A stretch of DNA of 40,414 nt from a virus. The notes beneath the pieces were generated by a model. That model made no database searches and had not been told where the DNA came from. It saw only the letters and a list, made by a program, of their open reading frames with translations. Positions 22,939 to 31,662 of this stretch are shown here, piece by piece (positions within the stretch are counted from its first letter, which is position 1; the number at the start of each line of letters is the position of its first letter). The stretch is taken from the IMG/VR virus record IMGVR_UViG_3300050821_006666, positions 1 through 40,414 of that record; one strand, written 5' to 3'. Position numbers and translations under genes: made by a program.

Positions 22939-23142
22939 ATGGAACTCACTAACAAAATATGTTTTTCAGTAGAAAAAGAATCACGCACCTATGAATTCCA
23001 TCTTCCAGCCGGTGCTCCGTATGGTGAGGCATATGATGCTGCGTTTCAATTCTTAGCAAAGGTGTCTGAGATGGCAAAGGAGGCCGCTGAAGCACAAAAA
23101 CCACAAGATAAGCAAGAAGAAGTTGCGGCTGAATTAGTCTAG
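22939..23142 (+). CDS. Small hypothetical protein in the fibre block (67 aa)
   Basis: A 67-residue protein with AAAGGAA upstream. It has a beta-type N-terminal half (ICFSVEKESRTYEFHLPAGA) and an Ala/Glu/Lys-rich helical tail (KVSEMAKEAAEAQKPQDKQE). Possibly a fibre-associated chaperone or structural cofactor; no family recognised. The preceding gap holds an imperfect hairpin around GCTTATAAGC. Confidence 0.6.
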   Translation: MELTNKICFSVEKESRTYEFHLPAGAPYGEAYDAAFQFLAKVSEMAKEAAEAQKPQDKQEEVAAELV

Positions 23143-23168
23143 ATTCAGTCTAATTACCGGAGAATATA

Positions 23169-23519
23169 ATGTCTAAAAATTACGTCCAGGCACTAGTTCT
23201 CGCGAGTATTGATTCTTCGACAATGTCATCATCTACTACTTTTTATGCAATCAATTCGGCAGGGCTAACAAAGCCCTGCTCTCTTATTCGCATAGTCAAT
23301 AATTCTAACCAAGATATGACAATAAGTTATGATGGAACCAATGCTCATGATTTCTGTCCAAAAGCCTCAGAGATCCAATTGCCATTTCAATCAAATGCCC
23401 AACCCAATAGCAATATGGCGCTTATTGCTCAGGGAACTGTTGTGTATGTAAAAGCAGCATCTGCTGGTATGGGATTAGTATATCTTGCTGGATACTATCA
23501 AGATCTCAAAGGATCATAA
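23169..23519 (+). CDS. Beta-sandwich virion protein, paralogue 1 of 3 (116 aa)
   Basis: A 116-residue protein whose core (SLIRIVNNSNQDMTISYDGT-NAHDFCP) corresponds to similar cores in the next two genes. It has a CGGAG ribosome-binding site and shares one base with the next gene (TAATG). Predicted all-beta, with hydrophobic strands near the end (TVVYVKAASAGMGLVYLAGYY). Probably a tail or fibre-attached virion component, one of a tandem set. No catalytic residues apparent. Confidence 0.75.
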   Translation: MSKNYVQALVLASIDSSTMSSSTTFYAINSAGLTKPCSLIRIVNNSNQDMTISYDGTNAHDFCPKASEIQLPFQSNAQPNSNMALIAQGTVVYVKAASAGMGLVYLAGYYQDLKGS

Positions 23520-23860
23520 TGACAGTCAAGACCTCATTGAGATTGAGAGCAGAAACATGTAGAACGCTTGATTACACATCAATTTCAACATCATACACTG
23601 CCCTTGGGGCGCCCTACGGTCATGCTATACGAGTTGCTTTTATACAGAATCAGACTAATGCACATCTCATGTTTAGTTTTGATGGGGTCAATGATCATTT
23701 TATAGTTCCAGATGAATCTTTTATTCTTCAAGATATTTGCCTCAATCAATCAATCAATGATGGTCTATATTCTGCCGTTGGCTCTCAATTGTATGTTAAG
23801 CGTTTGGGACCTATAGGATCTGGAGCAGTCTATGCAACTTTATTTTGGGGAGCCCCATAA
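23519..23860 (+). CDS. Beta-sandwich virion protein, paralogue 2 of 3 (113 aa)
   Basis: The core AIRVAFIQNQTNAHLMFSFD followed by GVNDHFIVP resembles that of paralogue 3 (PIRMIYLQNLTDQPVMFSLD, GINDHFPL) more closely than paralogue 1. It also has the shared N-terminal RAETCRTLDY (AEPCRTLSG in paralogue 3) and a C-terminal strand pair ending in a Gly-rich turn (YATLFWGAP). It is coupled on both sides by TAATG overlaps, indicating equimolar translation. Likely forms a mixed or successive ring or trimer with its paralogues. Confidence 0.78.
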   Translation: MTVKTSLRLRAETCRTLDYTSISTSYTALGAPYGHAIRVAFIQNQTNAHLMFSFDGVNDHFIVPDESFILQDICLNQSINDGLYSAVGSQLYVKRLGPIGSGAVYATLFWGAP

Positions 23861-24216
23861 TGTATAACGTATCAATAAAGCTCATGGCAGAACCATGTAG
23901 AACTTTATCGGGTTCAAGTGTTCCCGCATCAAATGCTGCCTATAAAATGGTTGGGACGCCCTACCTTGAACCAATAAGAATGATCTATTTGCAGAATCTT
24001 ACCGATCAACCAGTCATGTTTTCTCTTGATGGTATCAACGATCACTTCCCGCTTATCAGTGATGCATATCTCTTGTTTGATATCACTGCCAATAAGACGC
24101 TCACCCAGGGATTCTATTTGCCCCAAGGTGGCGCTCTCTATGCCAAGGCATTAGGAACAACGCCCCAAACTGGATCCATTTACTACACAGTATTTTATGG
24201 CGGGGGGACTACATAA
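23860..24216 (+). CDS. Beta-sandwich virion protein, paralogue 3 of 3 (118 aa)
   Basis: The ATG at 23860 shares a base with the previous stop. The 118-residue product carries AEPCRTLSGSSVPASN, PIRMIYLQNLTDQPVMFSLD and GINDHFPLISDAYLLFDI, clearly homologous to paralogue 2. The C-terminus IYYTVFYGGGTT mirrors YATLFWGAP. The next gene again begins on TAATG, so four genes in a row are translationally coupled. Probable virion component. Confidence 0.78.
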   Translation: MYNVSIKLMAEPCRTLSGSSVPASNAAYKMVGTPYLEPIRMIYLQNLTDQPVMFSLDGINDHFPLISDAYLLFDITANKTLTQGFYLPQGGALYAKALGTTPQTGSIYYTVFYGGGTT

Positions 24217-24758
24217 TGTCACAGGCAGGTAGATTTCTAGCAACCACCATATCCAATCCAGTAGTCACTCTGACTGGTGCCCAAGGTGGTGGCGCTGTTC
24301 CACCAGATAATAGCGGTAATATCACTATAACAGGTCAGGCTGGTATATCGGTTACCGGTAATCCTGGAACCGATACTATTATCATAACAGGTACCGGTGG
24401 GGGTGGTATTGCATGGCAGATTATAACAGCTTCAACACAACAGATGCTGATAGATAATGGATACGTAGCAAACCATACTTCAACACCCGTAACATTTACC
24501 CTTCCTGTTGCTGCAAGTGCTGCTCTTGGATCGGTGGTATTGGTGAGTGGTTATGGAACCGGTGGTTGGCGAATCAATCAAAACGCATCACAACAGATTA
24601 TTAATGGTCAGGCTCTGACAACAGCGGGTACCAGTGGCCATTTAGATTCAAATGCAACAAATGGACAATATGATAATGTCACCCTCCGCTGTATTGATAC
24701 GAGTGGTTTTATCTGGAAGGTAGAAACATCATTTAGCGCTGGTCTTATTACTACATAA
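24216..24758 (+). CDS. Short fibre-type protein (180 aa)
   Basis: The N-terminal 70 residues are a Gly/Thr/Ile-rich repeat (NSGNITITGQAGISVTGN, DTIIITGTGGGG) typical of fibre shafts. The C-terminal 110 residues form a compact domain (WQIITASTQQMLIDNGYVAN, FTLPVAASAALGSVVLVSG, YDNVTLRCIDTSGFIWKVET) seen at the ends of several phage fibre proteins, where it probably caps the shaft. Function as a short tail fibre or adaptor is inferred. Confidence 0.7.
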   Translation: MSQAGRFLATTISNPVVTLTGAQGGGAVPPDNSGNITITGQAGISVTGNPGTDTIIITGTGGGGIAWQIITASTQQMLIDNGYVANHTSTPVTFTLPVAASAALGSVVLVSGYGTGGWRINQNASQQIINGQALTTAGTSGHLDSNATNGQYDNVTLRCIDTSGFIWKVETSFSAGLITT

Positions 24759-24766
24759 GGAATATC

Positions 24767-27700
24767 ATGGCAATAAATAATTGCACAAACAACACAGATA
24801 ATAGCTTAACGGTTACCACTAGTGCTGTTATTGGTACTACCTTAAATGTGGGAACTACAGCGACTGTCACAGCGGGTCTTACTGTTTTGGGAGGTGGTGC
24901 TAATATCACCGGAAACTCCTCGGTTACTGGAACCTTTGGTGCTGGTGCAATCACGGGTACATCATTAACGGCATCAACGGGGAATATTACTGCCACTACT
25001 GGTGGTGTATTTGCCACAGCATTAAGTGGTTTCAGTAATGGTGTCGGTGTTAATGGTGGCGATCTTGTTGTGGGTACGGGTAATATTATAGTAAGTATAG
25101 GGGATGCAGATATTCTCATCGGCAATCTTTCTGTGAGTACTGGCAATACGACTCTTCAACAAACAACAATATCCGGCAATACATTTCCAACAAACCATGG
25201 TACATCAGGCCAAGCGCTCATAACAAATGGCTCTGGTACTTTAACATGGGGCAATGTTGCTCCAGGAGATTTAACATTAACTAATTCGCATATCTTTGTT
25301 GGTAATTCATCGAACGTTGCTGCAGACGTTGCAGTATCTGGTGATCTTACCGTTGCCAATACGGGTGCATTCAAGGTAGTGAACGTTGCCGGCGTCGCCG
25401 CAACAACACTCACTATTGGTTCTGCGATAACCTCGGGTCAGCTTAATCTTGGAACGTCTGGGACGGGAATAACATCTATTGGTAATACAACGGGTAATAC
25501 ATCGGTCAATGGCACACTTACAACATCTGCTGGTATAACTGCATCTACGGGAAATATTACAACTACTGCAGGAGCAATAAGCGCTGCTACAACAGTAACT
25601 GCTGGGACGGGTCTTACGGTAACTGCTGGCAATATTAATATTGCTTCGACAGCAACTGGTGGTACATCCGGCGTTATCAACGTCAATGGAACACGCTTTA
25701 TTAGTTCATATGATACACGTTCTACATACGTAGGAAGTGGCTCTGGTGTTGTAAATGTTACTGCACCGGGCGTAAGCGATTCAACGGGTATAGGATATCA
25801 AGCACTGAGCTCCCTCACCAATGGTGATAGAAATACTGCAGTTGGCAGCCAGGCATTGGCTAATGTGACAGGTGGAATTTTAAGCGACGGTGATGATAAT
25901 ACGGCATGCGGTTATCAGGCAGGAAATAGCCTCATAGACGGTTACGAAAACACATTTTTGGGTAGTAAAGCCGGTTCAAACTCCGACGGAATTGGAAATA
26001 TTGCGATTGGGTACGTCGCGGCCGCAAATTGGTCCGGTTCAGAAGATAACTGTATTATCATTGGTAACTCAGGAATTGCTGCAACATCTGGCGTTATGCA
26101 GATCGGTGCGCAGGGCGTACAGACTAATACCTATATTGCAGGTATCTATGGAAACACAGGTACTCTCACCACAAATGGTGTAGTACAATGCGATTCCAAT
26201 GGGTTGGTCAAAGCTACCCAGGGACTGGATGGACAATTACTTATTGGTGCCTCAAGTTCTTCCCCGGCATGGGCTAACCTTGCATCTGGCAACTCAAATC
26301 TTGTTATTACACCGGGAACAAATTCTCTGACGCTTACCGTTGGTGGTTCTATTGCCGGAGCAGTAGTATTCCATACCGGATCGGGAGATGCTACAGCCTC
26401 TGGAAATGCAATTACGATGGCCCAGGGTACTAACATGCTCACCACCGGTTCTGGAGCAACAGTGACCTATGCTGTTGTAAATAACCCAACATTCTCAGGA
26501 TTGGTAACCGGGCAAGCTGGTCTTACAGTAACTGGTGCGACGGTTAATCTTAATGCCTCCAGTAACTTTGCAGTAAACATTGGAACCGGCACATCAACGG
26601 GAACCAACTCCATTGGCTCAACAACGGGTGCATCTGGTATTGTTGAGCGTGTAGGTACTGGTAACTATTCTCTTGATGGTGTAACCAACTCTACGTATAC
26701 CGTTGGTACATCAACAACAACTGGTACCATTACCATTGGGGGAACTGCTCAAACGGGTACGATAACTCTTGGCAGCTCATCGGGTACTAATACTGTGGAT
26801 ATTGGAGCTGGAGCTGGAGCAACTACAGTGCTTATTGGCAAAGGTATTGGTGGTAATACGATATCGATTGGTAATGGCGCAAATACATCAGCTCAAACAA
26901 TCAATATAGCTTCTGGTAATGCTGGTGCTAACTCAATAGTTAACATTATGTCTGGGGCAAATACAGCAGGTACTCAGACCGTTAATATAATTACCGGGAC
27001 TACTCGTGCTGCAACCCTGAATGTCGGGACGGGAGCGGCGAATACAATAACCGTGGGCTCGGGCTCAAGTACAACGACCATCAACGGAACGCTTAATCTG
27101 GGCACACCACTCACAGTTGGCAACGGGGGAAGTGGGAGCTCAAGTTTTACTGCATATTCGGTCGTCTGCGCCGGCACTACTTCGACTGGTGCCTTCCAAA
27201 ATGTCAGCGGACTTGGGACGAGCGGGTTCGTGCTAACCTCAAACGGTGCAGGCGCCCTGCCCACGTGGCAAGCGACATCAACATCTGGCGTTGTCACCAG
27301 TATATCGGGCACTGCAAACCAGATTACTGCATCTGCATCAACTGGTGCTGTTACTTTATCGATACCAAGTGCATTCATTGCTCCTGGATCGATTACTAGC
27401 ACAACTAATATAGTAACTGGTACTACGTTTGACATGCCAACATCTACAACAACAGCTGGCCTACTGAGAATAAATTCAACGTCATACTTCCATAATTCTG
27501 GAGTATCAACATCGGTATATGCTGGTCCTACCGCTGGTAATGGCACCACTTCATCTGGAGCAAACGTCTCTGTGTATGGATATATTGCCGGTGCTAGTAT
27601 GACATCTGCGGCTGATGTTGTCCTTGTGGGTACACAAGCAGGCAATAAGATCACCGATACAGGATCTTCGGGCACTGTCGCTGTAGGTTCCGGAGCATTG

Positions 27701-29218
27701 CAAAATGCCACATCAACCACGGGTAATACTATTGGTGGCTACCAGGCAGCAAACTCGCAAACAACTGCCAATCACCTGACGGCATGGGGCTATCAGGCCC
27801 TAAAAGGCAGTTCTGCCACAGGCAGTGACAATACTGCGATAGGGTACCTGGCGGGCACTGCAGCCACCTCCATAGCAGATTCTGTATTTGTGGGATCTAA
27901 TGCGGGCAAGGCATTCACCACGAGTGGTGCATCAGGAAACGTTGCCATTGGATCATCTGCTGCATCAACTCAAACAACTGCCGGTTCCATTACAGCTATC
28001 GGTTATCAGGCGCTAAAGGGAAGTTCTGCTACTGGTTCATTCTGCACGGCTGTGGGGTATCAAAGTGCTGCTGTGGTGACCACAGCGACAGATATGACGG
28101 CAGTTGGCTACAAGTCAGCAGTTGCGGCAACTACGGCAGCCAGTTGCACTGCAATAGGGTCACTTGCTGGTAGTAGTTTCACCACGAATGGTAGCAATAC
28201 TGCGGTGGGCACCCAGGCACTCCAATATAATACTGGTTCCCAGAATACAGCGGTGGGAACAGTTGCTCTACAAGGGGTAAATGGTAGTAGTACCGGTGGT
28301 TCTAATGTTGCAGTAGGTCTTAATGCTCTACAGGGGCTAACAACCTCATCTGGTATTATAGGGATTGGTGTGGATGCAGGTTCTGTTGTTTCATCGGGGG
28401 TTACCGGTTCCGTCTTTATAGGTTCTGAAGCTGGAACAACAATAACTACTGGAACTGGTTCGGTTATGGTGGGCTATCACGCGGGTCAATACACGACTGG
28501 ATCGAACAACACCTATATTGGGCATGCCTCTGGTGCTGGGGTATCATCTAATTCTCATCATGATAATATTGGAGTGGGTGTAAATACATTAACTGCGGCA
28601 ACTACAGCTGCTTATAATGTTGCCATAGGCGGTAGTGCTGGTTCTGGGTTAACTACTGGAGCATTTAATGTTTTCATTGGCGACGGTGCAGGATCTAGTG
28701 TTACTACTGGCGGTGGAAATGTATTAATAACACCATATGCAGCTTCAACTGGAACTGCTAATACTATTATTATTGGATTCGATGGAAATAGAAACGCTTC
28801 TCAAACCCATACTTACATTGACGGAATACAAAATAATACAACAACGGGATCTGCTGTTCTTGTTAATGGAGATGGAACCTTAGCGCCAGTTGCATCTGCG
28901 AAAAGATTCAAGACTAATATCGCTGATATGGGCGATTTCAGTTCAGATATATATAATCTTAGTCCTAGATTATTTAATTACATCAGCACAAAAGATGATA
29001 ATGGTAATGAAAAGTATGATCAATCGCTTCAAGTTGGTCTTATTGCTGAAGAAGTTGAAGAAACTAAGCTAAAAGATGTTCTTGTTGCCTATCAGGAAGA
29101 TGGTCAAACTCAGTCTGTGCACTATTACAAGTTGCCTGTTCTCTTATTGAATGAGATACAGAAATTGAATAAGAGAATAGCCGTTCTTGAAGCCGCTCTT
29201 AACGTTAAGGGGTTATAA
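24767..29218 (+). CDS. Giant tail fibre with adhesin-like repeats and S74 chaperone domain (1483 aa)
   Basis: The largest gene of the phage. The shaft contains many NITGNSSVTG- and TTIGNT-type Thr/Gly repeats. Two regions, about residues 320-440 and 930-1350, have adhesin-head repeats of the YadA kind: GIGYQALSSL, NTAVGSQALANV, NTACGYQAG, FLGSKAGSNS, AIGYQALKGSSATGS. These build left-handed beta-rolls. The last 100 residues are a peptidase S74 intramolecular chaperone (SAKRFKTNIADM with the Ser-Lys pair, LQVGLIAEEVEE, coiled coil NEIQKLNKRIAVLEAAL). Such domains trimerise the fibre and cut themselves off. Probably the main receptor-binding fibre. Confidence 0.9.
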   Translation: MAINNCTNNTDNSLTVTTSAVIGTTLNVGTTATVTAGLTVLGGGANITGNSSVTGTFGAGAITGTSLTASTGNITATTGGVFATALSGFSNGVGVNGGDLVVGTGNIIVSIGDADILIGNLSVSTGNTTLQQTTISGNTFPTNHGTSGQALITNGSGTLTWGNVAPGDLTLTNSHIFVGNSSNVAADVAVSGDLTVANTGAFKVVNVAGVAATTLTIGSAITSGQLNLGTSGTGITSIGNTTGNTSVNGTLTTSAGITASTGNITTTAGAISAATTVTAGTGLTVTAGNINIASTATGGTSGVINVNGTRFISSYDTRSTYVGSGSGVVNVTAPGVSDSTGIGYQALSSLTNGDRNTAVGSQALANVTGGILSDGDDNTACGYQAGNSLIDGYENTFLGSKAGSNSDGIGNIAIGYVAAANWSGSEDNCIIIGNSGIAATSGVMQIGAQGVQTNTYIAGIYGNTGTLTTNGVVQCDSNGLVKATQGLDGQLLIGASSSSPAWANLASGNSNLVITPGTNSLTLTVGGSIAGAVVFHTGSGDATASGNAITMAQGTNMLTTGSGATVTYAVVNNPTFSGLVTGQAGLTVTGATVNLNASSNFAVNIGTGTSTGTNSIGSTTGASGIVERVGTGNYSLDGVTNSTYTVGTSTTTGTITIGGTAQTGTITLGSSSGTNTVDIGAGAGATTVLIGKGIGGNTISIGNGANTSAQTINIASGNAGANSIVNIMSGANTAGTQTVNIITGTTRAATLNVGTGAANTITVGSGSSTTTINGTLNLGTPLTVGNGGSGSSSFTAYSVVCAGTTSTGAFQNVSGLGTSGFVLTSNGAGALPTWQATSTSGVVTSISGTANQITASASTGAVTLSIPSAFIAPGSITSTTNIVTGTTFDMPTSTTTAGLLRINSTSYFHNSGVSTSVYAGPTAGNGTTSSGANVSVYGYIAGASMTSAADVVLVGTQAGNKITDTGSSGTVAVGSGALQNATSTTGNTIGGYQAANSQTTANHLTAWGYQALKGSSATGSDNTAIGYLAGTAATSIADSVFVGSNAGKAFTTSGASGNVAIGSSAASTQTTAGSITAIGYQALKGSSATGSFCTAVGYQSAAVVTTATDMTAVGYKSAVAATTAASCTAIGSLAGSSFTTNGSNTAVGTQALQYNTGSQNTAVGTVALQGVNGSSTGGSNVAVGLNALQGLTTSSGIIGIGVDAGSVVSSGVTGSVFIGSEAGTTITTGTGSVMVGYHAGQYTTGSNNTYIGHASGAGVSSNSHHDNIGVGVNTLTAATTAAYNVAIGGSAGSGLTTGAFNVFIGDGAGSSVTTGGGNVLITPYAASTGTANTIIIGFDGNRNASQTHTYIDGIQNNTTTGSAVLVNGDGTLAPVASAKRFKTNIADMGDFSSDIYNLSPRLFNYISTKDDNGNEKYDQSLQVGLIAEEVEETKLKDVLVAYQEDGQTQSVHYYKLPVLLLNEIQKLNKRIAVLEAALNVKGL

Positions 29219-30552
29219 TGGCAACGAATGTTATTGCATCAAATCCCGTTGGATATAATGTACAAAAATCAGCACCGTTATTTATATTAAATCGCGCTCC
29301 CGGCATCAATGATGTCAACTTCACCTTAGGTACTATATGGCTGGATCAGGTGCACCAAAAGGCATATCAGCTCTTATCTCTTAATATACCCAATACCATT
29401 GGTCTTAATGCAACGTGGGGTCAGTTTAATGCCCCGGGTGGTGAGGTTAATAGTCTTACTGCGGGTGATTCCAATGTTGTGAGTCCAACCTCCGGTACGG
29501 TTAATGTGTTAGGTGATTATAATATCAGTCCATCCACGGGTAATATCACCACAACAAGAACGGGTCCCAATACGCTCAGTATTAATCTGCAACCGGGGTT
29601 ACAGGTAATTTCCGTAGTTACCACTGGTTCCATAGTTGATGGTGGTAATCTAGATGTAACCTACGATACGCACCTTGGTGGATTTCTAACCGTTGGCAAT
29701 ACTGCGACATTTAATGGTGGTATAACGGTAAGCGTTGTTGCTAATCTCAGTACGACAAATATTGTTGGTGATGCCAATATAAACAACCAAGCCCATGGTA
29801 TCACCAATATAGGCACTGATGGTAATACTGGTGCAATTAGGATTGGTACAGCTGGCACAGGATCGGTATCTATCGGTAATACTACTGGCAATACAGCAAT
29901 CACGGGTACATTATCATCATCGGGTGTTATTACTGCATCAACGGGATTAGTAGCTACCACGGGAGGTATAACTGCAAGTGCAGGGGGTGCATCGATCACT
30001 GGTACAACAACCATCAACACATCAGGTTCATCAAATACAACGATTGGAGTTGGTGGTACTGGTTCAGTCTCGATAGGAAATACAACTGGTGGTACATCGC
30101 TAACATTCACTACTGCAAATGGTGGTGGAACCCTATCAAGATACTTGCCGACAACGTCATGGGATGCATCGGGTGGAGCAGTTCCAAATTGGTTAGGAGT
30201 TACCTTCGCTACTGGTCGCACATCAACTATTAGTGTTATAGGAAATGTAGTTACGGTCAGTTGTTATGTTGTAGTTGCTTCTATAACTGACTCTACTAAA
30301 GGTGTAAATATTCTTGGTATACCAAATGCATACTTGCCAGGAATTGGAAATAAATTTCCTTGCAGCGTATTTACGGCAAATGTTGTCAATACCTTGGGAA
30401 GTTCTCAAATAATGGCTTATATAAGCCCCAATGGCATTACAGTATTTATATTAAACTATGCAGATGGTACCTCTAATCAGGTTTCAGAGCTGACTAACGC
30501 TCAGATAACAAGTTCGTTTGTAATATCAATTAGTTGTACGTATACAATTTGA
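29218..30552 (+). CDS. Tail fibre protein (444 aa)
   Basis: It starts on TAATG with the giant fibre gene. The N-terminus (SAPLFILNRAPGINDVNFTL, GTIWLDQVHQKAYQLLS, NATWGQFNAPGG) is an anchor related to that of the gene at 21589. The shaft carries repeats like those in the giant fibre (GTGSVSIGNTTGNTAITGTL). The C-terminal 130 residues (WLGVTFATGRTSTISVIGNV...SFVISISCTYTI) form a distinct globular tip. It ends with TGA, and the rightward operon then terminates at 30630-30657. Confidence 0.78.
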   Translation: MATNVIASNPVGYNVQKSAPLFILNRAPGINDVNFTLGTIWLDQVHQKAYQLLSLNIPNTIGLNATWGQFNAPGGEVNSLTAGDSNVVSPTSGTVNVLGDYNISPSTGNITTTRTGPNTLSINLQPGLQVISVVTTGSIVDGGNLDVTYDTHLGGFLTVGNTATFNGGITVSVVANLSTTNIVGDANINNQAHGITNIGTDGNTGAIRIGTAGTGSVSIGNTTGNTAITGTLSSSGVITASTGLVATTGGITASAGGASITGTTTINTSGSSNTTIGVGGTGSVSIGNTTGGTSLTFTTANGGGTLSRYLPTTSWDASGGAVPNWLGVTFATGRTSTISVIGNVVTVSCYVVVASITDSTKGVNILGIPNAYLPGIGNKFPCSVFTANVVNTLGSSQIMAYISPNGITVFILNYADGTSNQVSELTNAQITSSFVISISCTYTI

Positions 30553-30615
30553 TATTTGATGAATCTCATAGTATGGTAATGGGGTTCTAAGCATTCTCTC
30601 CTCGGATTGCTCTAG

Positions 30616-30903
30616 CTACTCATCATTTTCCCCTGGGTTTTGACATGATCCCAGGGGTTTTCTACTTTCATATAATCTCATCAAGAGAAGTAACCCAAAC
30701 TCATCATCAACAAAATGTTTCATAGCAATAGATAAGAAGTCCCCCAAGTCCTGCCAGTCCATCTCATCACTTGTACTGAGCTGAATATATATCCTCCCTC
30801 CATCAATCTCAGAGCAATCATATACGGTGCCATATGATGCCTTGTCGGTCTTACGTGGATGGGTAAACGCCTTAATACGCATTGGTTGTAGTACATCAAT
30901 CAT
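30616..30903 (-). CDS. Hypothetical protein, last of the leftward operon (95 aa)
   Basis: A 95-residue acidic protein (GGRIYIQLSTSDEMDWQDLG, FLSIAMKHFVDDEFGLLLLM). It overlaps the ERF-like gene by 8 bp, so it belongs to that operon. The strong terminator for the opposite strand lies inside its last codons. No family recognised; by position it may aid recombination, but this is inference. Confidence 0.65.
   Translation of the reverse strand: MIDVLQPMRIKAFTHPRKTDKASYGTVYDCSEIDGGRIYIQLSTSDEMDWQDLGDFLSIAMKHFVDDEFGLLLLMRLYESRKPLGSCQNPGENDE
30630..30657 (+). terminator. Rho-independent terminator of the fibre operon
   Basis: CCCCTGGG (30630-30637) pairs perfectly with CCCAGGGG (30650-30657), followed by TTTTCT. 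It lies 78 bp after the last fibre stop and within the C-terminal codons of the convergent minus-strand gene, saving space. It should stop rightward transcripts before they run antisense into the recombination genes. Confidence 0.8.
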
Positions 30904-31600
30904 GAAGCTCCTTCCGTCTTAACAGTTTGATCTCTCTGATACGGTTAATTGCTGTCTTGTATTGGCTCTTTTTCATGTCGCTTAAGCTGGAGATCTCCAG
31001 ATTCTTATAAATACCCTTCACGATATCATCATATCCTTCCAGCTCATCCCTGAGTATATGAAGCTGCTCTTCAGATATATATTCACTCACCAAATCCAAT
31101 GGTGTCTGTTCAACAACGGTAATACCCAATCCACTTTCTTCCCGTGATCTAACTTTGCTTGATGCGATATCGGCATTATCATCCTCGGCTTCTGAGCTGA
31201 CCCCCAACAAGCTGGATATGATAAAACGCTTCATAGCAGAAAGATAACTACTGAGTGTACTAAGATCATTATCGGGTGGAGTAAATCGCATCCTGCATTG
31301 AATTTGTTGGCCGCTGCTATGGGTTAGTATTGTATGGAGATATGTCTCTCCATTATCTTCGGTATTTAATCGTTGAATGATTGCAAGACCATTACTGGTG
31401 AGTGGTTCTCTGACTGCTTCAAGTACGCTGCTGAGATCTGAGTAGGGCTTATCCCAGTATTTGCTGCGTTTATTGGTTCTTATGACGCTCATCATTGATT
31501 GAGCTTTTGACAGTGCTGAGTAGATATCTTGGTTATCTTGACGGGGTTTATTTTCAATCAATTCAATCAATCTATCAATCTTTTGTTCTAACGTTTGCAT
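30896..31600 (-). CDS. ERF-like single-strand annealing protein, divergent copy (234 aa)
   Basis: The N-terminal domain follows the ERF pattern: IYSALSKAQSMMSVIRTN, KPYSDLSSVLEAVREPLTSN followed by GLAIIQ, then LTHSSGQQIQCRMRF. ERF proteins bind ssDNA ends and anneal strands, allowing phage circularisation and recombination. The usual GSAITYxxRY segment is degenerate here (SSYLSAMKRFIISSLLG), and the acidic DDD loop is EAEDDN. The C-terminal 80 residues form a helical extension. AGGAGATATC precedes the ATG. A better-conserved ERF gene lies immediately upstream (31663-32295). Confidence 0.75.
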   Translation of the reverse strand: MQTLEQKIDRLIELIENKPRQDNQDIYSALSKAQSMMSVIRTNKRSKYWDKPYSDLSSVLEAVREPLTSNGLAIIQRLNTEDNGETYLHTILTHSSGQQIQCRMRFTPPDNDLSTLSSYLSAMKRFIISSLLGVSSEAEDDNADIASSKVRSREESGLGITVVEQTPLDLVSEYISEEQLHILRDELEGYDDIVKGIYKNLEISSLSDMKKSQYKTAINRIREIKLLRRKELHD

Positions 31601-31616
31601 GATATCTCCTTAAAGT

Positions 31617-31647
31617 AGAATGTGATACCATAGTGATACCACATTCT
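31617..31647 (-). promoter_or_regulatory. Hairpin in the leader of the second ERF gene
   Basis: AGAATGTG (31617-31624) pairs with CACATTCT (31640-31647). The stem and loop carry two direct copies of GTGATACCA (31622-31630 and 31633-31641). It sits between the two ERF genes, just before the AGGAG site of the downstream one, and could tune their ratio. Confidence 0.45.
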
Positions 31648-31662
31648 GTATCTTAAGAGAAT

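Noticed and set aside
26974-27720. 248-aa minus-strand ORF opposite the giant fibre
   Set aside because: Repeat-generated open frame with Pro/Val-rich low-complexity translation; the plus strand has a clear adhesin-like protein.
29661-30221. 186-aa minus-strand ORF
   Set aside because: Same kind of repeat shadow opposite the 444-aa fibre.
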